64,000 nt of DNA from Ambrosia x helenae (GCA_030844895.1 CM061229.1:126571546-126635545), one strand, 5' to 3'; positions 46,933 to 58,449 are shown, numbered from the stretch's first letter. The notes: generated from the letters alone by a model not told the origin. Program-made: numbers and translations.

Positions 46933-49386
46933 TGTAACACCCCAACCGATGGCGGAAACATCGAGGTGTCACGTAGTGAAGATTGTTCAATAGCTCATGG
47001 ACTAAAAGTGTAAATATTGATACATTGATTAAATAGTATATTACATTGAAATGAAATACAACGATTCTAAATGTCACCTAAACTGAAATACAATGAATCA
47101 AAATTTAAATATGAAACCGAAAGCTTAACGAATGCATCTCAAATAACCTGAAACATGTACGAAAATAATTTTGTCAAAACAAACATGTATTGGTGAGCAT
47201 ACCCGTTTGATATATATAGTAAGGATAATTTAGCAATTAATGTGTTATTTTGCAAAATGTAATAAGTGGTATCCGGGTCAAATCAACCCTATGAAAGGAA
47301 AGCAGATATATATAGTATGCGCTAGTAGTAATGTAATACATAGCAATGACGAGGACTCTCAACAGAGTCACAAGGGTATATACCATAGTACTATTCATTG
47401 AAATGTCAGGCCGCAACGGTTAATGATTTGACAGGTCATAGATACACGAAATGACACAAGCAAACACACATAAGAATTGCTATTTTAGTAAGATGAAATA
47501 GAAAATTGATAGTAAGTACATGAGTCACCCCAAAATAGTAAAACAGTAAAAAGGGGAAAAGATATACTCACATTCACTAAATAGTTATGTCACTAAATCG
47601 TCGTGAGCGTGAATTGGCGAATCCCGAAGTCTCAACTTAAAAGTATGTTATATGTATAAGTGTTTGGACTTAGAGTAAGTCTAGGGTTTCTAGTCTAAGG
47701 CACTTAGGATGTCTAGTATAATTTGGGGTTTAACTTGTAAATAACGATATATGTTGAAAATGCGACGTAAGTAAATATATATACTTGCTTGAAATAATAT
47801 GACATATGAACTAAAGAATATATAAGAATAATAATATTATAAGTTCATAATTGAAAGTTATGAATTAAAGTAAATGGTGGAAGTCACATAAATGTTAAAT
47901 TATGTAACAACTTTGACTTGTTCAAAAAAAAATGTAATAACTTTGACTTGTTCAAAAAAAAATGTAACAACTTTGACTTGTTCAAAAAAAATGTAACAAC
48001 TTTGAAACATTAATTATTTGTATTTATTAATTTAAATACAATCAATTAATTAGGTTATTTAAAGAAATTTTAAATAAGATAAATAATTTAAATTTATACA
48101 ATAATAGATTTATGAAGTCATAAAATGATCTAAATATTTCATAAATATTTTTAAATGACTTAATGAATATATAATATAAACGCATAATTATCATAAATTC
48201 ACATAAAATTTTAAGTTAATCAAAATATCAAGAATTTTAATGAAAATAATGTATTATGAACCAAAATGGTCAAAAATAATTTTTAGATAATTTTTTTAAC
48301 CAAAATGATTTTATATTATATTTATTGTCTAAAATATAAATAAAGAATTAAATTCTATAAAAGTACAAAACTAATACAAATTAAGTAGCAAAAATCATAA
48401 TCAGTATTCTAACATAATAAATAGGGTTTTCACAAATATTTACTTTAAAATACATTATATATGATTTTTAAAGAAATAAGCATGATTTAATCAAAATAAA
48501 ATTATTAAAACTATTGCAACGGCCACAAAATCAGAATAGAAACTATTTTCAGGTCATAAATATCATCTAGAAGCTAAGGTTAGAATTTCATGATTTTTAG
48601 ATAACATATGAATTAGTTATGAATTGTACAAGTTAATTATACTTTTAACTCAAAAATCTCAAATTGTTCATAAACACCCTAAAGCCCTAACTAGCAATTG
48701 AAACCCGAAAGTGTATGAATCATCAAATAAATATAATGCTATTGAAGAAATATATATGAAAAGGAAAAATAGTGAAAGTTGATTGAAAATACTTACGGTT
48801 TTGCTTGTTCGATTTAGAAAAATAAGAATATATGAAAACCAAAGCAAAAATCTCCAAAATTCTTGAGGATGATGATATGAACTCAAAAGATGATAAAATA
48901 TGAGAGAAGTGAGAGTGTTTGCGTGTGAAACTCATGTTGGGATATTGAGGAAAAGAATGAGTAATTAGAAATATAATGAATGGTGTTTAATATAATAATC
49001 AATTTTGTGAGTAATACTAGTAATTAGTTGACTAGAAAACTCATGAAACTTATTTTTGAGGTAATATAATTAGTCATAAAGTTTAAAAGAAATTGGTAAT
49101 TGTTTAATTGTGGTTAAAATATATGATACAAAAAAAATGATTTTTGGCATAACTAACATCCTGACTTGGTATCCTATAAAAGTCAAATTATAGTAAGTTT
49201 GAAAAACGTTTCAATATACTTATTTGATTAAAACGTAGACCCGCCAGTAAATATGTAATGATAAAAAGAAACTCAAGCTTTTATTAATTTGAGAATAAAC
49301 AAAAGTACATGGACTGGATTTGTAAATGTGATAATATAGGGACTACATTTGTAATCTTGGCAAAAATATAAGGAGCGGATGTTACA
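46933..49386 (-). repeat. Single LTR of the enclosed retrotransposon, 2,454 bp
   Basis: On the minus strand it starts TGTAACATCCGCTCC directly after a polypurine tract (AAAGTAGGGGAGAC) and ends GGTTGGGGTGTTACA directly before a primer site. It thus shows both 3'-LTR and 5'-LTR neighbours at once. The ends are of Ty3/gypsy style. The interior is AT-rich, with a 30-bp minisatellite at 47903-48010. No second copy of this LTR is in the window. Confidence 0.7.
47903..48010. repeat. 30-bp minisatellite, about 3.5 copies
   Basis: Head-to-tail units of GTAACAACTTTGACTTGTTC plus an A-run, differing by single bases and A-run length. It lies inside the 2.45-kb LTR. Confidence 0.88.
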
Positions 49387-51783
49387 GTCTCCCCTACTTT
49401 AGAAAATTTCGTCTTGAAATTTCTTTCAAGTGGAGATTTCTATGAAATGAAAGGTGTTGAAAAGTCAAGTAGGTAAAAAAAATTTGCATCAATTATGATT
49501 TTACAAAATTTAAAGTAATTGTCTAATATCCAAAGTAATAGTTTCAAAATCTTTGACAGTTGACCCAAAGTTAGAAAGTTGATAGTTTAAATGGGAAAGT
49601 TTTTGGGAATGTGTAAAGGGTGAGGGCAGAGGCACTAATGTAGGTAGTCTCCCCTACTTTAGAAATGTTTCTAACTGAACTTTATTAGAGTATGCAACAA
49701 GAATCCAATTAATCAAGAGTGTAAGAGTATACAAGGTTTAAGGTTTTCTATAGAGGTGGTCAACAAGGAAGGCTTCGAAGAAACTAATTGAAGCTTATGT
49801 AAAATGTTCTTATCGAAAATGCTAGCTATTAGTCAACGATCTAATGAAGAGGTAGTAATGGGTAGGTTCTTGGTCAGACTCCTAGTCCGCTCCCGCAGTA
49901 TCGTTTATGCTTATATATAGGGTGTACCGCAGCTAACCCACCACACTCCCGATACTTTGGACTCGTACTGATTATCTGCCAATAGCCTAAATAGAATTAC
50001 ACACCACCCTCATGTACCTGTAAACCCATGATTGCGTTCCGGACCGTAATCATCGATTTACCTTACACTAGGGTGTTATGCTTTTCCATAACCCTAGCCT
50101 AAGTAATACTAGAAACAAATGCGTGCAATCAGGATATGCTAAGTAATTGATACTGCAATGAAACAATGACATGGTTAGAGGTCCTTCCCTTTCGGGTTTA
50201 CCCTTTAACCGTAATGAGAGTAACAGGTAAGTAATAGACATGGTTAGAGGTTCTTCCCTTTCGGGTTCACCCTTAACCGGTAACTTCTGTTCACATCGTT
50301 GGGCTCTAAACACCTATATTGATAAACTCCGAGATTTACACCGTTCCCTCGGATTAAATAAATACTCTAATCCGAGTCGTACGTGGGCACTAGCTTAGAT
50401 CCCATACGAGTTATCAACTAGTATGTTTGTTGGCCATGACGATGAACAAAATAATGTAAAGTATAACAGGGTTTTGCTCACAATAGAAAAAAAATGTGCA
50501 TACCAAATATGTGTTCATGTAAGTATATACGTATAGCATAGAATTTCGATTAAAAAAATAGTATAACTTAAATCGAGTAAATCGCACAATCGCACAAAAT
50601 GAAAGTAAGAGAGTTGAATTAATGCAAATAGGCAATGTGAAAGAATAGTAGTAATGCATGAGGATAACTTTTTAGTAACCGAAGTGTGTTTTAGATTCAA
50701 AACTGGTTCATTTGAAAAATCTTCGTAGATGTGTGTTTACGAGGAGTCGAGTTTGAAAAATGTTATAAGGCTTATTATTAGTTGCAAGTTTCTTCCGAAA
50801 ACATATATTGGATACGTCATATGAAAACAAAGGGTTTACATTTGACCTGTAAAATATGCAATACAAGTTTATAAAATGCAAAAATGAAACCATTTCATGA
50901 AGTATGTGTAAATCTAATGTGTTTTAAAAGACCAAGATTTAAAATGACGTGAATGATAAAAATCAACATACGTAATACGAATAGATTCCCAATATTTAAG
51001 AAAATTCATAATTTATCATTTGAGTCTTCAAATGATAAACAAAACATAAATATCAATATCATAAAACATTGAGATTGTTTCCATAGGAAATTTTGACTAA
51101 CTACAGTAATTGAAATGTTATTAGTGACTTGTGGGGGCGTACTTTAGCCTATAAGTGAATGCTCATCCCGAGAATTCCCAGGTCGGCATACGGGTCCCTC
51201 GTCTGATTGGGATTTATGCGAAATGCCAGGCCTAGACAGAAAACTCAGGATACTGTCGCTCACCCTTCCAGATTGCACGTGCCCCATCACTAGTAAATTC
51301 CAAAACTTTAGCGGGATTAAAAACGAGATGCAGAAATATGTCCTTGAGATGTGAATTTCACTCCTAACTCAAAGGTGTATTTCAAAATTGAAAACGATTG
51401 CGGAATGAAACCAATCACTAAGTTAAGGATATCACTCCCAGCTTAGTGATTAAGTTCCTTTTTAAAGGTAATACTCCTTGAGGTGTGGATGTCACTCCTA
51501 TTTCAAAGATATATTCATAAGATAAATAACATATAGAGGAGTGAAACTAATCACCAAGGTATGGATACCACTCCTAACTTGATGATATCGTTTCGTTTGT
51601 GAAATACGAGTGTCTTCTTCGCCAAGCAAAATATCGAAAGAATAACGACAAATAATCATAACGAAAATATCTTGAAAGAAAATATAAGAAATAAGAGAAA
51701 TATAAACGAGAGGACTCGTGAAAGTAAGCTTAGTTATAAACTAGGCTAAAAGGCATTCTAATAACCTAATTCCCTATAACCAT
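49387..51783 (-). mobile_element. Non-coding retrotransposon body (LARD-like)
   Basis: 2.4 kb between primer site and polypurine tract without any gag or pol motif in six frames, so it relied on proteins supplied in trans. It has a second TAGTCTCCCCTACTTTAG motif (49647-49664, a candidate central polypurine tract) and two GACATGGTTAGAGG...CCCTTTCGGGTT blocks about 70 bases apart near 50168 and 50238. Confidence 0.6.
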
Positions 51784-51799
51784 GGCTCTGATACCAATC

Positions 51800-52069
51800 T
51801 GTAACACCCCGCCCCTCTCACCACCAATATTGTCCGCTTTGCCCACCCAGAGCTCACGGATTTGTTTTTGGGTGCCCTAGTAGAAACTTCCCAGGAGGTC
51901 ACCCATCCTGAAACTGCTCCCACCTGAGCACGCTTAACTGTGGAGTTCTCCTCTCATCCACTAACATTAAGCCCCAAAACGCGTTGGTGATTTAATAGGC
52001 AAGACATTACTTATGAACCAAGGATCTCTCCTGGCCACGGCCGATGTAGGATTTTCCTGGGGTGTCACA
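51800..52069 (-). repeat. Outer 5' LTR with 5S rRNA-like sequence
   Basis: Partner of the LTR at 46578-46847, about 98% alike by eye, with the same 5S-like block. The primer-binding site TGGTATCAGAGCC (minus strand, 51784-51796) follows it after three bases. Confidence 0.85.
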
Positions 52070-52159
52070 ACATATCATGATTTGGAAGTTGACTATGCAT
52101 CATTCGCAAGGACTGTTACACAAAATTTGATACAAATAAATATCCATTGAAATACTATA

Positions 52160-53036
52160 TATAGTAGTTTTTATCCGGGAGCGTCCCGGGGTTGAAATAA
52201 TTAATATGACAACATAATTAATGACTTGCCAATATATGATTAATGAATAATAATAATATTATTATTATTATTTATTTTGAACAAATCTTTGCCATAGGTT
52301 ATCATATTCAAATATAAAAAAAAACCGAATCTCTGCGCCGGGGTATAAATCTAGTGCCATTACAAAATTTTATATAATGTCAAATGAATTCAGAAGTTTG
52401 TAATCGATCATTCTAAAAATAAGTAACATAAAATAAGAAAAAAAAATATTTATTGAAATAGTATTATAATAACCATACATATATTTTAGTTACATACTAT
52501 AAAGTTTTTAGTTTATAATAGTGCACGTATATTGCAAATATCGAACGCATTAGTCTAAGGGTTATGTGATGCGTTAAAAAAATTCATGGGTATATAGTTT
52601 GGGGATTAGGGTATGTGGTTTCGGGTAATCGGGTCGGATATCACCTAATCCCAGACCCGACCCAAACCCACAATTTTTTTAAACTAATCCCAAACCCGAC
52701 ACAATACCTGTCGGGTTACAAAAAATAGTCATTTTTTTCTTTGTTTTTTATTTGGCACTATGGTACTCGTTGGAAAGATAATAAAACGCTCGTTAATTTG
52801 GTGTAATTTTTTTCTTTAAAAAATCTAGTATATAAAATTTATTAGCGTTTAAAAGTTATGGGAGGAAACATGAAAGAGAAAATAATAAAGGTTTAATATT
52901 TATTTTAGTAGATTAGATTTTAGTATATTTTTTTTGCTTTTTTTTAATTGGTCTATAGGTGCCACCTCACATCTTACATGACACATCTCAAAGAAGAGAT
53001 TGTCTCAATAGATGACATGTAGGATTTCCCCCTTTG

Positions 53037-53038
<2 letters not shown>
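52160..53038 (-). mobile_element. Degraded minus-strand Helitron
   Basis: A CCGGGAGCGTCCCGG hairpin (52175-52189) near the left end and the shared family block with CGTTGGAAAGATAATAAAAC (about 52740-52890) match the Helitrons at 39152 and 42962. The CTRR end is not intact. A plus-strand Helitron-like 3' end (GCCGGGGTATAAATCTAG then T, ending 52354) is nested or fused here. Confidence 0.5.

Positions 53039-53079
<41 letters not shown>
53039..53079. repeat. (TA)n microsatellite
   Basis: About 20 TA units. Confidence 0.9.
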
Positions 53080-53081
<2 letters not shown>

Positions 53082-53098
53082 AATAAATACACACACGC

Positions 53099-53320
53099 TC
53101 ATACACCTTGCATAAAAGGCTCAAGGAACCCGAATACCGGACCGTGAACACCCCTAATTAGAACTGATAATATTTTACCCCCTGCCATGAGAAGCGATCT
53201 GGAAGCTTCCACCGCTATCGTTGGTTCAAACATGAGGGATCTCGTCTGGCATGTGTACGGAGTCGCTCGTATAAATGGTCGAATACAGTTTATTGTTCTC
53301 ATCATAGCCATTGCGCGCAA
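53099..53320 (-). CDS. Unidentified 73-residue frame, possibly a captured first exon
   Basis: The minus-strand frame starts MRAMAMMRTINCIRPFIRA, rich in Arg, Met and Ser and poor in acids, as in organelle-targeting peptides. A possible GT donor lies at GGCAGGGG/GTAAAATA (about 53183). No continuation was found, and the downstream part looks like a repeat end (GGGGTGTTCACGG). I do not recognise the family; it may be chance. Confidence 0.2.
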   Translation of the reverse strand: MRAMAMMRTINCIRPFIRATPYTCQTRSLMFEPTIAVEASRSLLMAGGKILSVLIRGVHGPVFGFLEPFMQGV

Positions 53321-53414
53321 TTTGTAAATAAAGTATAATTAAAATACAATATAACAAATAGAATATTGCTTTTCGGTATCGGTATTTGGCGAAAATCGGT
53401 AATCTGCTAATAAC

Positions 53415-54030
53415 CCTACCAATGAGCGTTTGACACGTGGCGCTCTCTGATTGGTTGATTGGGTGGCGTGCTCAGTACGATTCATCTTTTAATTAATTGC
53501 TCTTTAGTCCTTCAACTTTTTTTTTCTGAGATTTTCGCCACTAAATTCTTTTATTAATCGCTTCCATTTCCCCAAAGTTGTTTTTTTTAGACTTTCGCGA
53601 CTTAAGTTTTAATTTTTTAATTTTTATTTTTTTGAGTCAGCCCGGTCAATGTCTCCGGTTCGACTCCTGTCTTAGTCAATTTTTTAACGTAGTAAGTCAT
53701 CGTAATTTATTTTTTAACCGGTTAGCACGCCACCACCTCTTTTCTCTGTGGTTAGACCACGTCGTATCTTGTTCGGTGTTTGAGTTGGGTAAACCGTATG
53801 ACCAGATCCTACGGTTCGTCTTGTGTCTGTGTTTGCGTTTATGTAGGTTTCTTATTTCACACCTATGTCCGGTTAGTTAGTCATTTTTTTAGTGATCTAT
53901 TTTTTTTCTATCTTTTTATCCTCTAGTCCATGCCTTAGTCATTTTTTAGCCTTCTAGTCTGTTTATTCAAGTCTTATTTTAGCTTAGTCGGGGTGTTGGT
54001 TGTTTTAGCTGTCAAACGCTCATTGGTAGG
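53415..54030. mobile_element. 616-bp element with 21-bp perfect terminal inverted repeats
   Basis: CCTACCAATGAGCGTTTGAC and the next base (53415-53435) recur exactly inverted at 54010-54030. The interior has no Rep frame but contains GTCAGCCCGGTC...CCGGTTCGACTCCTG (about 53636-53668), also present at 63546-63580. The CCAATGAGCGTTTGAC word occurs again at 63355 and in variant form at 56400. It forms the left edge of the replicon-like island. Confidence 0.6.
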
Positions 54031-54267
54031 AATAAAATAATATATAATAAGGCTTATGCTACAGTAATACCCTTAGATTGTTGCCACGTGTCAATCATCC
54101 AGCGGCTTAAAAATGAACGGCCAAGATAGAGGACCCAATACAATGAACGGCTGAGATTAAAAATGACCGGAAGAACCGGTAAACTCCCAAGGATGACCTG
54201 CTATAGCCGGTTACCGTTGACGAAAAAAGTCCAATAGCCAATCAGAAGCTGCCACATCTGCGCCACC

Positions 54268-54299
54268 GGGCAAACTAGTAATATTATTATAGTTTGCCC
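54268..54299 (-). promoter_or_regulatory. Geminivirus-type origin hairpin 1
   Basis: Perfect 10-bp stem GGGCAAACTA/TAGTTTGCCC with a 12-base loop. On the minus strand the loop contains TAATATTAC (54278-54286), the nonanucleotide nicked by geminivirus Rep. A TATA box (CTATATAAGAGG, 54339-54350) and the frame at 54468 follow on the plus strand, the Rep side of such an origin. Confidence 0.85.
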
Positions 54300-54467
54300 A
54301 AAGAGTTACCGGTATAACCGGTAATATATTTCTACTACTATATAAGAGGACTTAATACCCTTTTATATACGCCAAGTTTAATTGGGTCCTCCACACCTTA
54401 AAAAACACACAGTTAAGGATACACACACTAAACCTGCAACTAAACCCTAATCTCAACGAAGAAGACG

Positions 54468-54686
54468 ATGACGAAGATCAAAAATAAAAGACGATTGGAC
54501 TCTATCATCTTCAAAGACATTGAGGAAGACAACGACAACACAAAATATCAACTTAAAAATGAGGAATATATCTCTGATTATGAAAAACAAACGAAAACCC
54601 AGATGCTCTATTTTTCGGAAAAAACCTACAACTCATCGGAAAAACTATGCTTCTTCACGAAACTTCAAAAAAATTGGCATGACTAG
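54468..54686 (+). CDS. Small non-Rep protein in Rep position, island locus 1
   Basis: 72 residues, very rich in Lys, Asp, Glu and Asn, starting MTKIKNKRRLDSIIFKDIEE. The end, MLYFSEKTYNSSEKLCFFTK, closely resembles the end of the frame at 61315-61692 (MLCFLEKTCNSPEKLCFLTE). It lies 117 bases after a TATA box and 169 bases after an origin-type hairpin. GGGTCCTC at 54384-54391 lies in its leader. No known domain. The shared tail in two separate loci argues for a real, formerly selected coding sequence. Confidence 0.45.
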   Translation: MTKIKNKRRLDSIIFKDIEEDNDNTKYQLKNEEYISDYEKQTKTQMLYFSEKTYNSSEKLCFFTKLQKNWHD

Positions 54687-54689
54687 ATG

Positions 54690-55039
54690 CTTTTGTCTTT
54701 GGGTTGTCTCATGTTGTATGCATATGGTGTAGTAAACCATGTCTTGAGTATGCCTATGTCTACTTTGGCATTGTACATCATTTTGGTGTAAGGCATCTTG
54801 CATGGTCTTTTGAGTTAGTGAATTTTTCCATAATGCATGCTAGTATTCCAAGTGTATGCATTGTTTAAAGCTAGTAATCAAGTTAATTTTATGTGACATT
54901 AAATTAATGAAGCAAAACTAAATAGATTTTAATTAATAATGGCGATAGCCTTTCGATTACAACAGATTGAAAAAAAAAAAGAAATTACATCACACAAACT
55001 AAATCCATTATTTTAGTAGGATTGGCACAGCCATTGTCT
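54690..55039. other. Shared 3' segment of the Rep-like loci
   Basis: Nearly identical to 57058-57400. On the minus strand it follows the Rep stop codon and includes GTAATCGAAAGGCTATCGCC and TTAATT/AATAA-type words, so it looks like a 3' untranslated region. A similar block occurs in opposite orientation at 61112-61146. Confidence 0.5.
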
Positions 55040-56066
55040 TCAATCCTTTTTCCATAGTGGTTTATCAAGATTGAAGAATAAAGCATTCTTTTCTGTCCAT
55101 ATTTTTAACTCCTTGTTCTCTGGCCTGTTTAGGTATTCTGTGTAGGATGACCCCTTTGTTGGGTTACATAAGATAATAGCCGGTATTCCTCCCTTTATTT
55201 TGACTGCCTTTCCGTCTTTGCAAAATGATTGCCAGTTTTCTTTAAGTGCTTTTATTTCTTTCCAATTCTTGAACTCCTCTGGTGAGATGTTGTCAAATAT
55301 ATTATAGTCTGCCTTGTTGCTGAAGACCATTGGGTTGAGATCATATTCTCCGGCTATGTAGTTGTGGCTTGCTATTGATCTTGCCCATCCTACCTGATTA
55401 GACCAGTCTTCTACTTCTATGATTATTGATTTTAGGTTGTTTCTTGGATAGCCTTCTTTTACTAGGAATTGCATATAGGCTGCCCATTCTTTCATATCTT
55501 CTGGTACCTGATTGTATTCCCAAGCTTCGTATTTTTTTACATACCCGGGCGAGGGTGTGTCATGGATTAGCCTCAGATTTTTTAAAATTTTATTATAGTT
55601 GGTTATGAAGTAATCTGGCTGTTCTTCTCTTATTATCTTCAGAGCTTCTGTCTCATCTTGTGCGTTTATTGCATTTGTTATCGAACATTGTAAATTGTTC
55701 GACGCAGCACCTCTCTTTCTTTGGATGTTGTGGCTCGCCCCATTGCCTGGCTTCACCATCTTTTTGAATGAACTCTGTAATTATTTTTGATGACCTTGCT
55801 GCAAAGATTGTCGTTTTCATTGTCCTATCTGAAGAGCTGGTAGCAAGATCAAAGAACCTTGGGTTTTGACACTTGAATGGTGTTTCAAATTGGATTAGTG
55901 TTCTTACTTGGTTCTTCTCCCTGTAGAGTTTTGCGAAGTTCAATTTTGCTATCTTTAATCGGTTTTTTATCTCCGACAGTATGTTGTTGAGATCAATTGA
56001 GCAGTTGTAGTAGGTTACGAAGATGTTCTTCGCTTGAATTGAGAATCTACATTGTTGATTTTCCAT
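55040..56066 (-). pseudogene. Geminivirus-like Rep, locus 2, frameshifted
   Basis: Two overlapping minus-strand frames (56066-55653, 137 residues; 55759-55040, 239 residues) together span the layout of geminivirus Rep: N-terminal HUH endonuclease domain, oligomerisation region, superfamily 3 helicase. Recognisable marks are FVTY (motif I), CQNPRFFDL (GRS-like region), WARSI, KGGIPAIILCNP and the C-terminal end. Breaks: a frame change near 55715; the His pair of motif II is gone (VRT); the motif III catalytic Tyr is Phe (EFIQKDG); Walker A lacks GKT; Walker B reads FDNI. Replication activity is therefore unlikely. It sits under a TATA box and 165 bases from hairpin 2, the normal geminiviral order. 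Confidence 0.85.
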
Positions 56067-56158
56067 GGTTGTCTATTAGTTGCAGGTTTTTTAGAGAGAG
56101 ATAGGTGTAATTTTAGGGAGAAGATAAGTGTGTGTTTTCTAAGGTGTTTTTGAGAGTG

Positions 56159-56166
56159 GAGGACCC
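56159..56166. promoter_or_regulatory. GAGGACCC motif in the locus 2 leader
   Basis: Single copy between the TATA box and the Rep ATG. The same octamer is doubled, 12 bases apart, at loci 3 and 4, suggesting an iteron-like element. Confidence 0.4.
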
Positions 56167-56199
56167 AATTCAACTTGGCTAATACAAAAGGGTATTATG

Positions 56200-56213
56200 T
56201 CCTCTTATATAGG
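56200..56213 (-). promoter_or_regulatory. TATA box of Rep-like locus 2
   Basis: The minus strand reads CCTATATAAGAGGAC about 135 bases before the Rep ATG, the same word as at loci 1 and 3. Confidence 0.65.
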
Positions 56214-56230
56214 CATGTAGAGTCATTATT

Positions 56231-56263
56231 CCAGGTCACCTTATAATATTACCCGTGACATGG
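56231..56263 (+). promoter_or_regulatory. Geminivirus-type origin hairpin 2
   Basis: Stem CCAGGTCAC/GTGACATGG (one mismatch) with TAATATTAC at 56244-56252 in the loop, plus strand. Rep-like locus 2 reads away on the minus strand, as in geminiviruses. Confidence 0.85.
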
Positions 56264-56534
56264 GGGAAAACGCAGTTTTGATCTGGGCCGTGCATTTTTC
56301 CAAGATTTGATCTCAGCCGTTGATTTTTTGCTATTTCCAAAGCCAGATCTGCTCAGAGCAGACTTTACTGTAGCATAAGCCTTGTGGATTTTTGATCCAA
56401 TCAGCGTTTGACACGTGACGGCTTCCTATTGGGCGATCATTTTTCATAAGCCTTATGAAATTAAAAACGTTTTTATATGATTTCTTTTTTCTTTTTTTCT
56501 TTATTTTCTTTTTGATTTATTTAATTCGAATAAA

Positions 56535-56632
56535 TTCCTTATTGGGCCTGACGTTTAATGGGCCTAAATCCTTATTGGGCCTGGGCTCCTTATTGGGCCT
56601 AATTCCTTATTGGGCCTGGCCTGTTGGGCCTA
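56535..56632. repeat. CTTATTGGGCCT array A
   Basis: Five degenerate units around (CC)TTATTGGGCCT, 15-25 bases apart. Equivalent arrays at 58897-58990 (inverted) and 59925-59975. TGGGCC matches the site II (TCP-binding) word found in promoters of proliferation genes; function here is inference. Confidence 0.65.
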
Positions 56633-56639
56633 TTTTTTA

Positions 56640-57045
56640 TACTTAGTTTTTTTTGCCATCATTCGTAAAAAAACAATTCGATTTTTTTTTATTTATTTTT
56701 TTTGTAAATTTCGATTTTTTTAGCCACGATGAAACCCTTAGTTTTTTTTAGCCATTTTTTTATAACTTAGTTTTTTTGTTTCTGATCGTGGTTCGTCGTT
56801 GGCTTTGCCGACGTAAGAACCCGATGGTCTCGTTATTGGCAAATTAGTTGGCAATAACCGTTGGTGTTTGGTCTTGTTTTTGTGGTCGTTTATTTACTCG
56901 TCTCGTGTCTCAAGTCATTCGTTCGTCGTGGCTAAGTCATATGCTCGTCTCAGTCATGAGCCTTAGTCATTTTTTAACCATCTTTTTTTTATCACCTACC
57001 TTGTCAATTTTAATCTTTTAACCATGTACTACAAGATTGTCATGA
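56640..57045. other. Non-coding spacer of the island
   Basis: T-rich sequence with AGTTTTTTT words and a CGTCGTTGGC...GCCGACGTAAGAACCC block (56804-56822), also at 60090-60123 and 63683-63714. No gene seen. Confidence 0.4.
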
Positions 57046-57482
57046 CAAGATTGGCATGACCAGATGCTTTTGTCTTTAGGTTGTCTCATGTTGTATGCAT
57101 ATGGTGTAGTAAACCATGTCTCGAGTATGCCTATGCCTACTTTGGCATTGTACATCATTTTGGTGCAAGGCATCTTGCATGATCTTTTGAGTTAGTGTAT
57201 TTTTCCATAATGCATGCTAGTATTCCAAGTGTATGCATTTTTTAAAGCTAGTAATCAAGTTAATTTTATGTGACATTAAATTAATGAAGCAAAACTAAAT
57301 AAATTTTCATTAATAATGGCGATAGCCTTTCGATTACAACAGATTGGAAAAAAAAAAAGAAATTACATCACACAAACTAAATCCATTATTTTAGTAGGAT
57401 TGGCGCAGCCATTGTCTTCAATCCTTTTTCCATAGTGGTTTATCAAGCTTGAAGAATAAAGCATTCTTTTCTGTCCATATTT

Positions 57483-58448
57483 TTAACTCCTTGTTCTCTG
57501 GCCTGTTAGGTATTCTGTGTAGGATGACCCCTTTGTTGGGTTACATAAGATAATAGCCGGTATTCCTCCCTTTATTTTGACTGCCTTTCCGTCTTTGCAA
57601 AATGATTGCCAGTCTTCTTTAAGTTCTATTATTTCTTTCCAATTCTTGAACTCCTCTGGTGAGATGTTGTCAAATATATTATAGTCTGCCTTGTTGCTGT
57701 AGACCATTGGGTTGAGATCATATTCTCCGGCTATGTAGTTGTGGCTTGCTATTGATCTTGCCCATCCTACCTGATGAGCCCAGTCTTCTACTTCTATGAT
57801 TATTGATTTTAGGTTGTTTCTTGGATAGCCTTCTTTTACTAGGAATTGCATATAGGCTGCCCATTCTTTCATATTTTCTGATACCTGATTGTATTCCTAA
57901 GCTTCGTATTTTTTTGCATACCCGAGCGAGGGTGTGTCATGGATTAGCCTCAGATTTTTTAAAATTTTATTGTAGTTGGTTATGAAGTAATTTGGCTGTT
58001 CTTCTCTTATTATCTTCAGAGCTTCTGTCTCATCTTATGCGTTTATTACATTTGTTATCGAACATTGTAAATTGTTCGACATAGCACCTCTTTTCTTTGG
58101 ATGTTATGGCTCGCCCCATTGCCTGGCTTCACCATCTTTTTCAATGAACTCTGTAATTATTTTTGATGACCTTGCTGCAAAGATTGTCGTTTTCATTGGC
58201 CTATCTGAAGAGCTGGTAGCAAGATCAAAGAACCTTGGGTTTTGACACTTGAATGGTGTTTCAAATTGGATTAGTGTTCTTACCTGGTTCTTCTCCCTGT
58301 AGAGTTTTGCGAATTTCAATTTCGCTATCTTTAATCGGTTTTTTATCTGCGACAGTATGTTGTCGAGATCAATTGAGCAGTTGTAGTAGGTTACGAAGAT
58401 GTTCTTCGCTTGAGAAATCCAGTAGTTAAATGAAGAAAAAAGTGACAT
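57483..58448 (-). pseudogene. Geminivirus-like Rep, duplicated copy, more decayed
   Basis: Near-copy of locus 2: 57055-58410 aligns to 54680-56020 with only scattered changes. Extra damage: a one-base deletion near 57507 ending the C-terminus early, a Trp-to-stop change near 57898, and further stop changes near 58036. The N-terminal end is cut at about 58410, within the first codons of the Rep domain, and followed by unrelated sequence, so the native ATG, TATA box and hairpin are missing. The catalytic losses seen in locus 2 (motif II His, motif III Tyr) are present here too, so they predate the duplication. Confidence 0.85.
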
Positions 58449-58449
58449 G

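Larger units (their letters stand above)
46578..52069 (-). mobile_element. Composite retroelement: Cassandra-type TRIM enclosing another retrotransposon body
   Basis: Two 270-bp LTRs (46578-46847 and 51800-52069) differ at about six positions and are flanked by the exact 5-bp duplication ACATA (46573-46577 and 52070-52074). The outer unit is therefore one insertion event. On the minus strand the order is: outer 5' LTR, primer site (51784-51796), a 2.4-kb non-coding body, a polypurine tract (49387-49405), one 2,454-bp LTR of a different family (46933-49386), a second primer site (46917-46929), a short 70-base spacer with polypurine tract AACAGGGGGTGAA, and the outer 3' LTR. The foreign block has only one LTR. 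Confidence 0.8.

Noticed and set aside
50068..50313. Minus-strand protein with a repeated PERE.PLTMS motif
   Set aside because: Arises from a duplicated non-coding block in the body of a LARD-like retroelement.
55653..55759. The two overlapping Rep frames as spliced RepA/Rep, as in mastreviruses
   Set aside because: No convincing GT-AG intron with branch-site context was seen at the overlap; a small indel explains the frame change more simply. RNA data would settle it.
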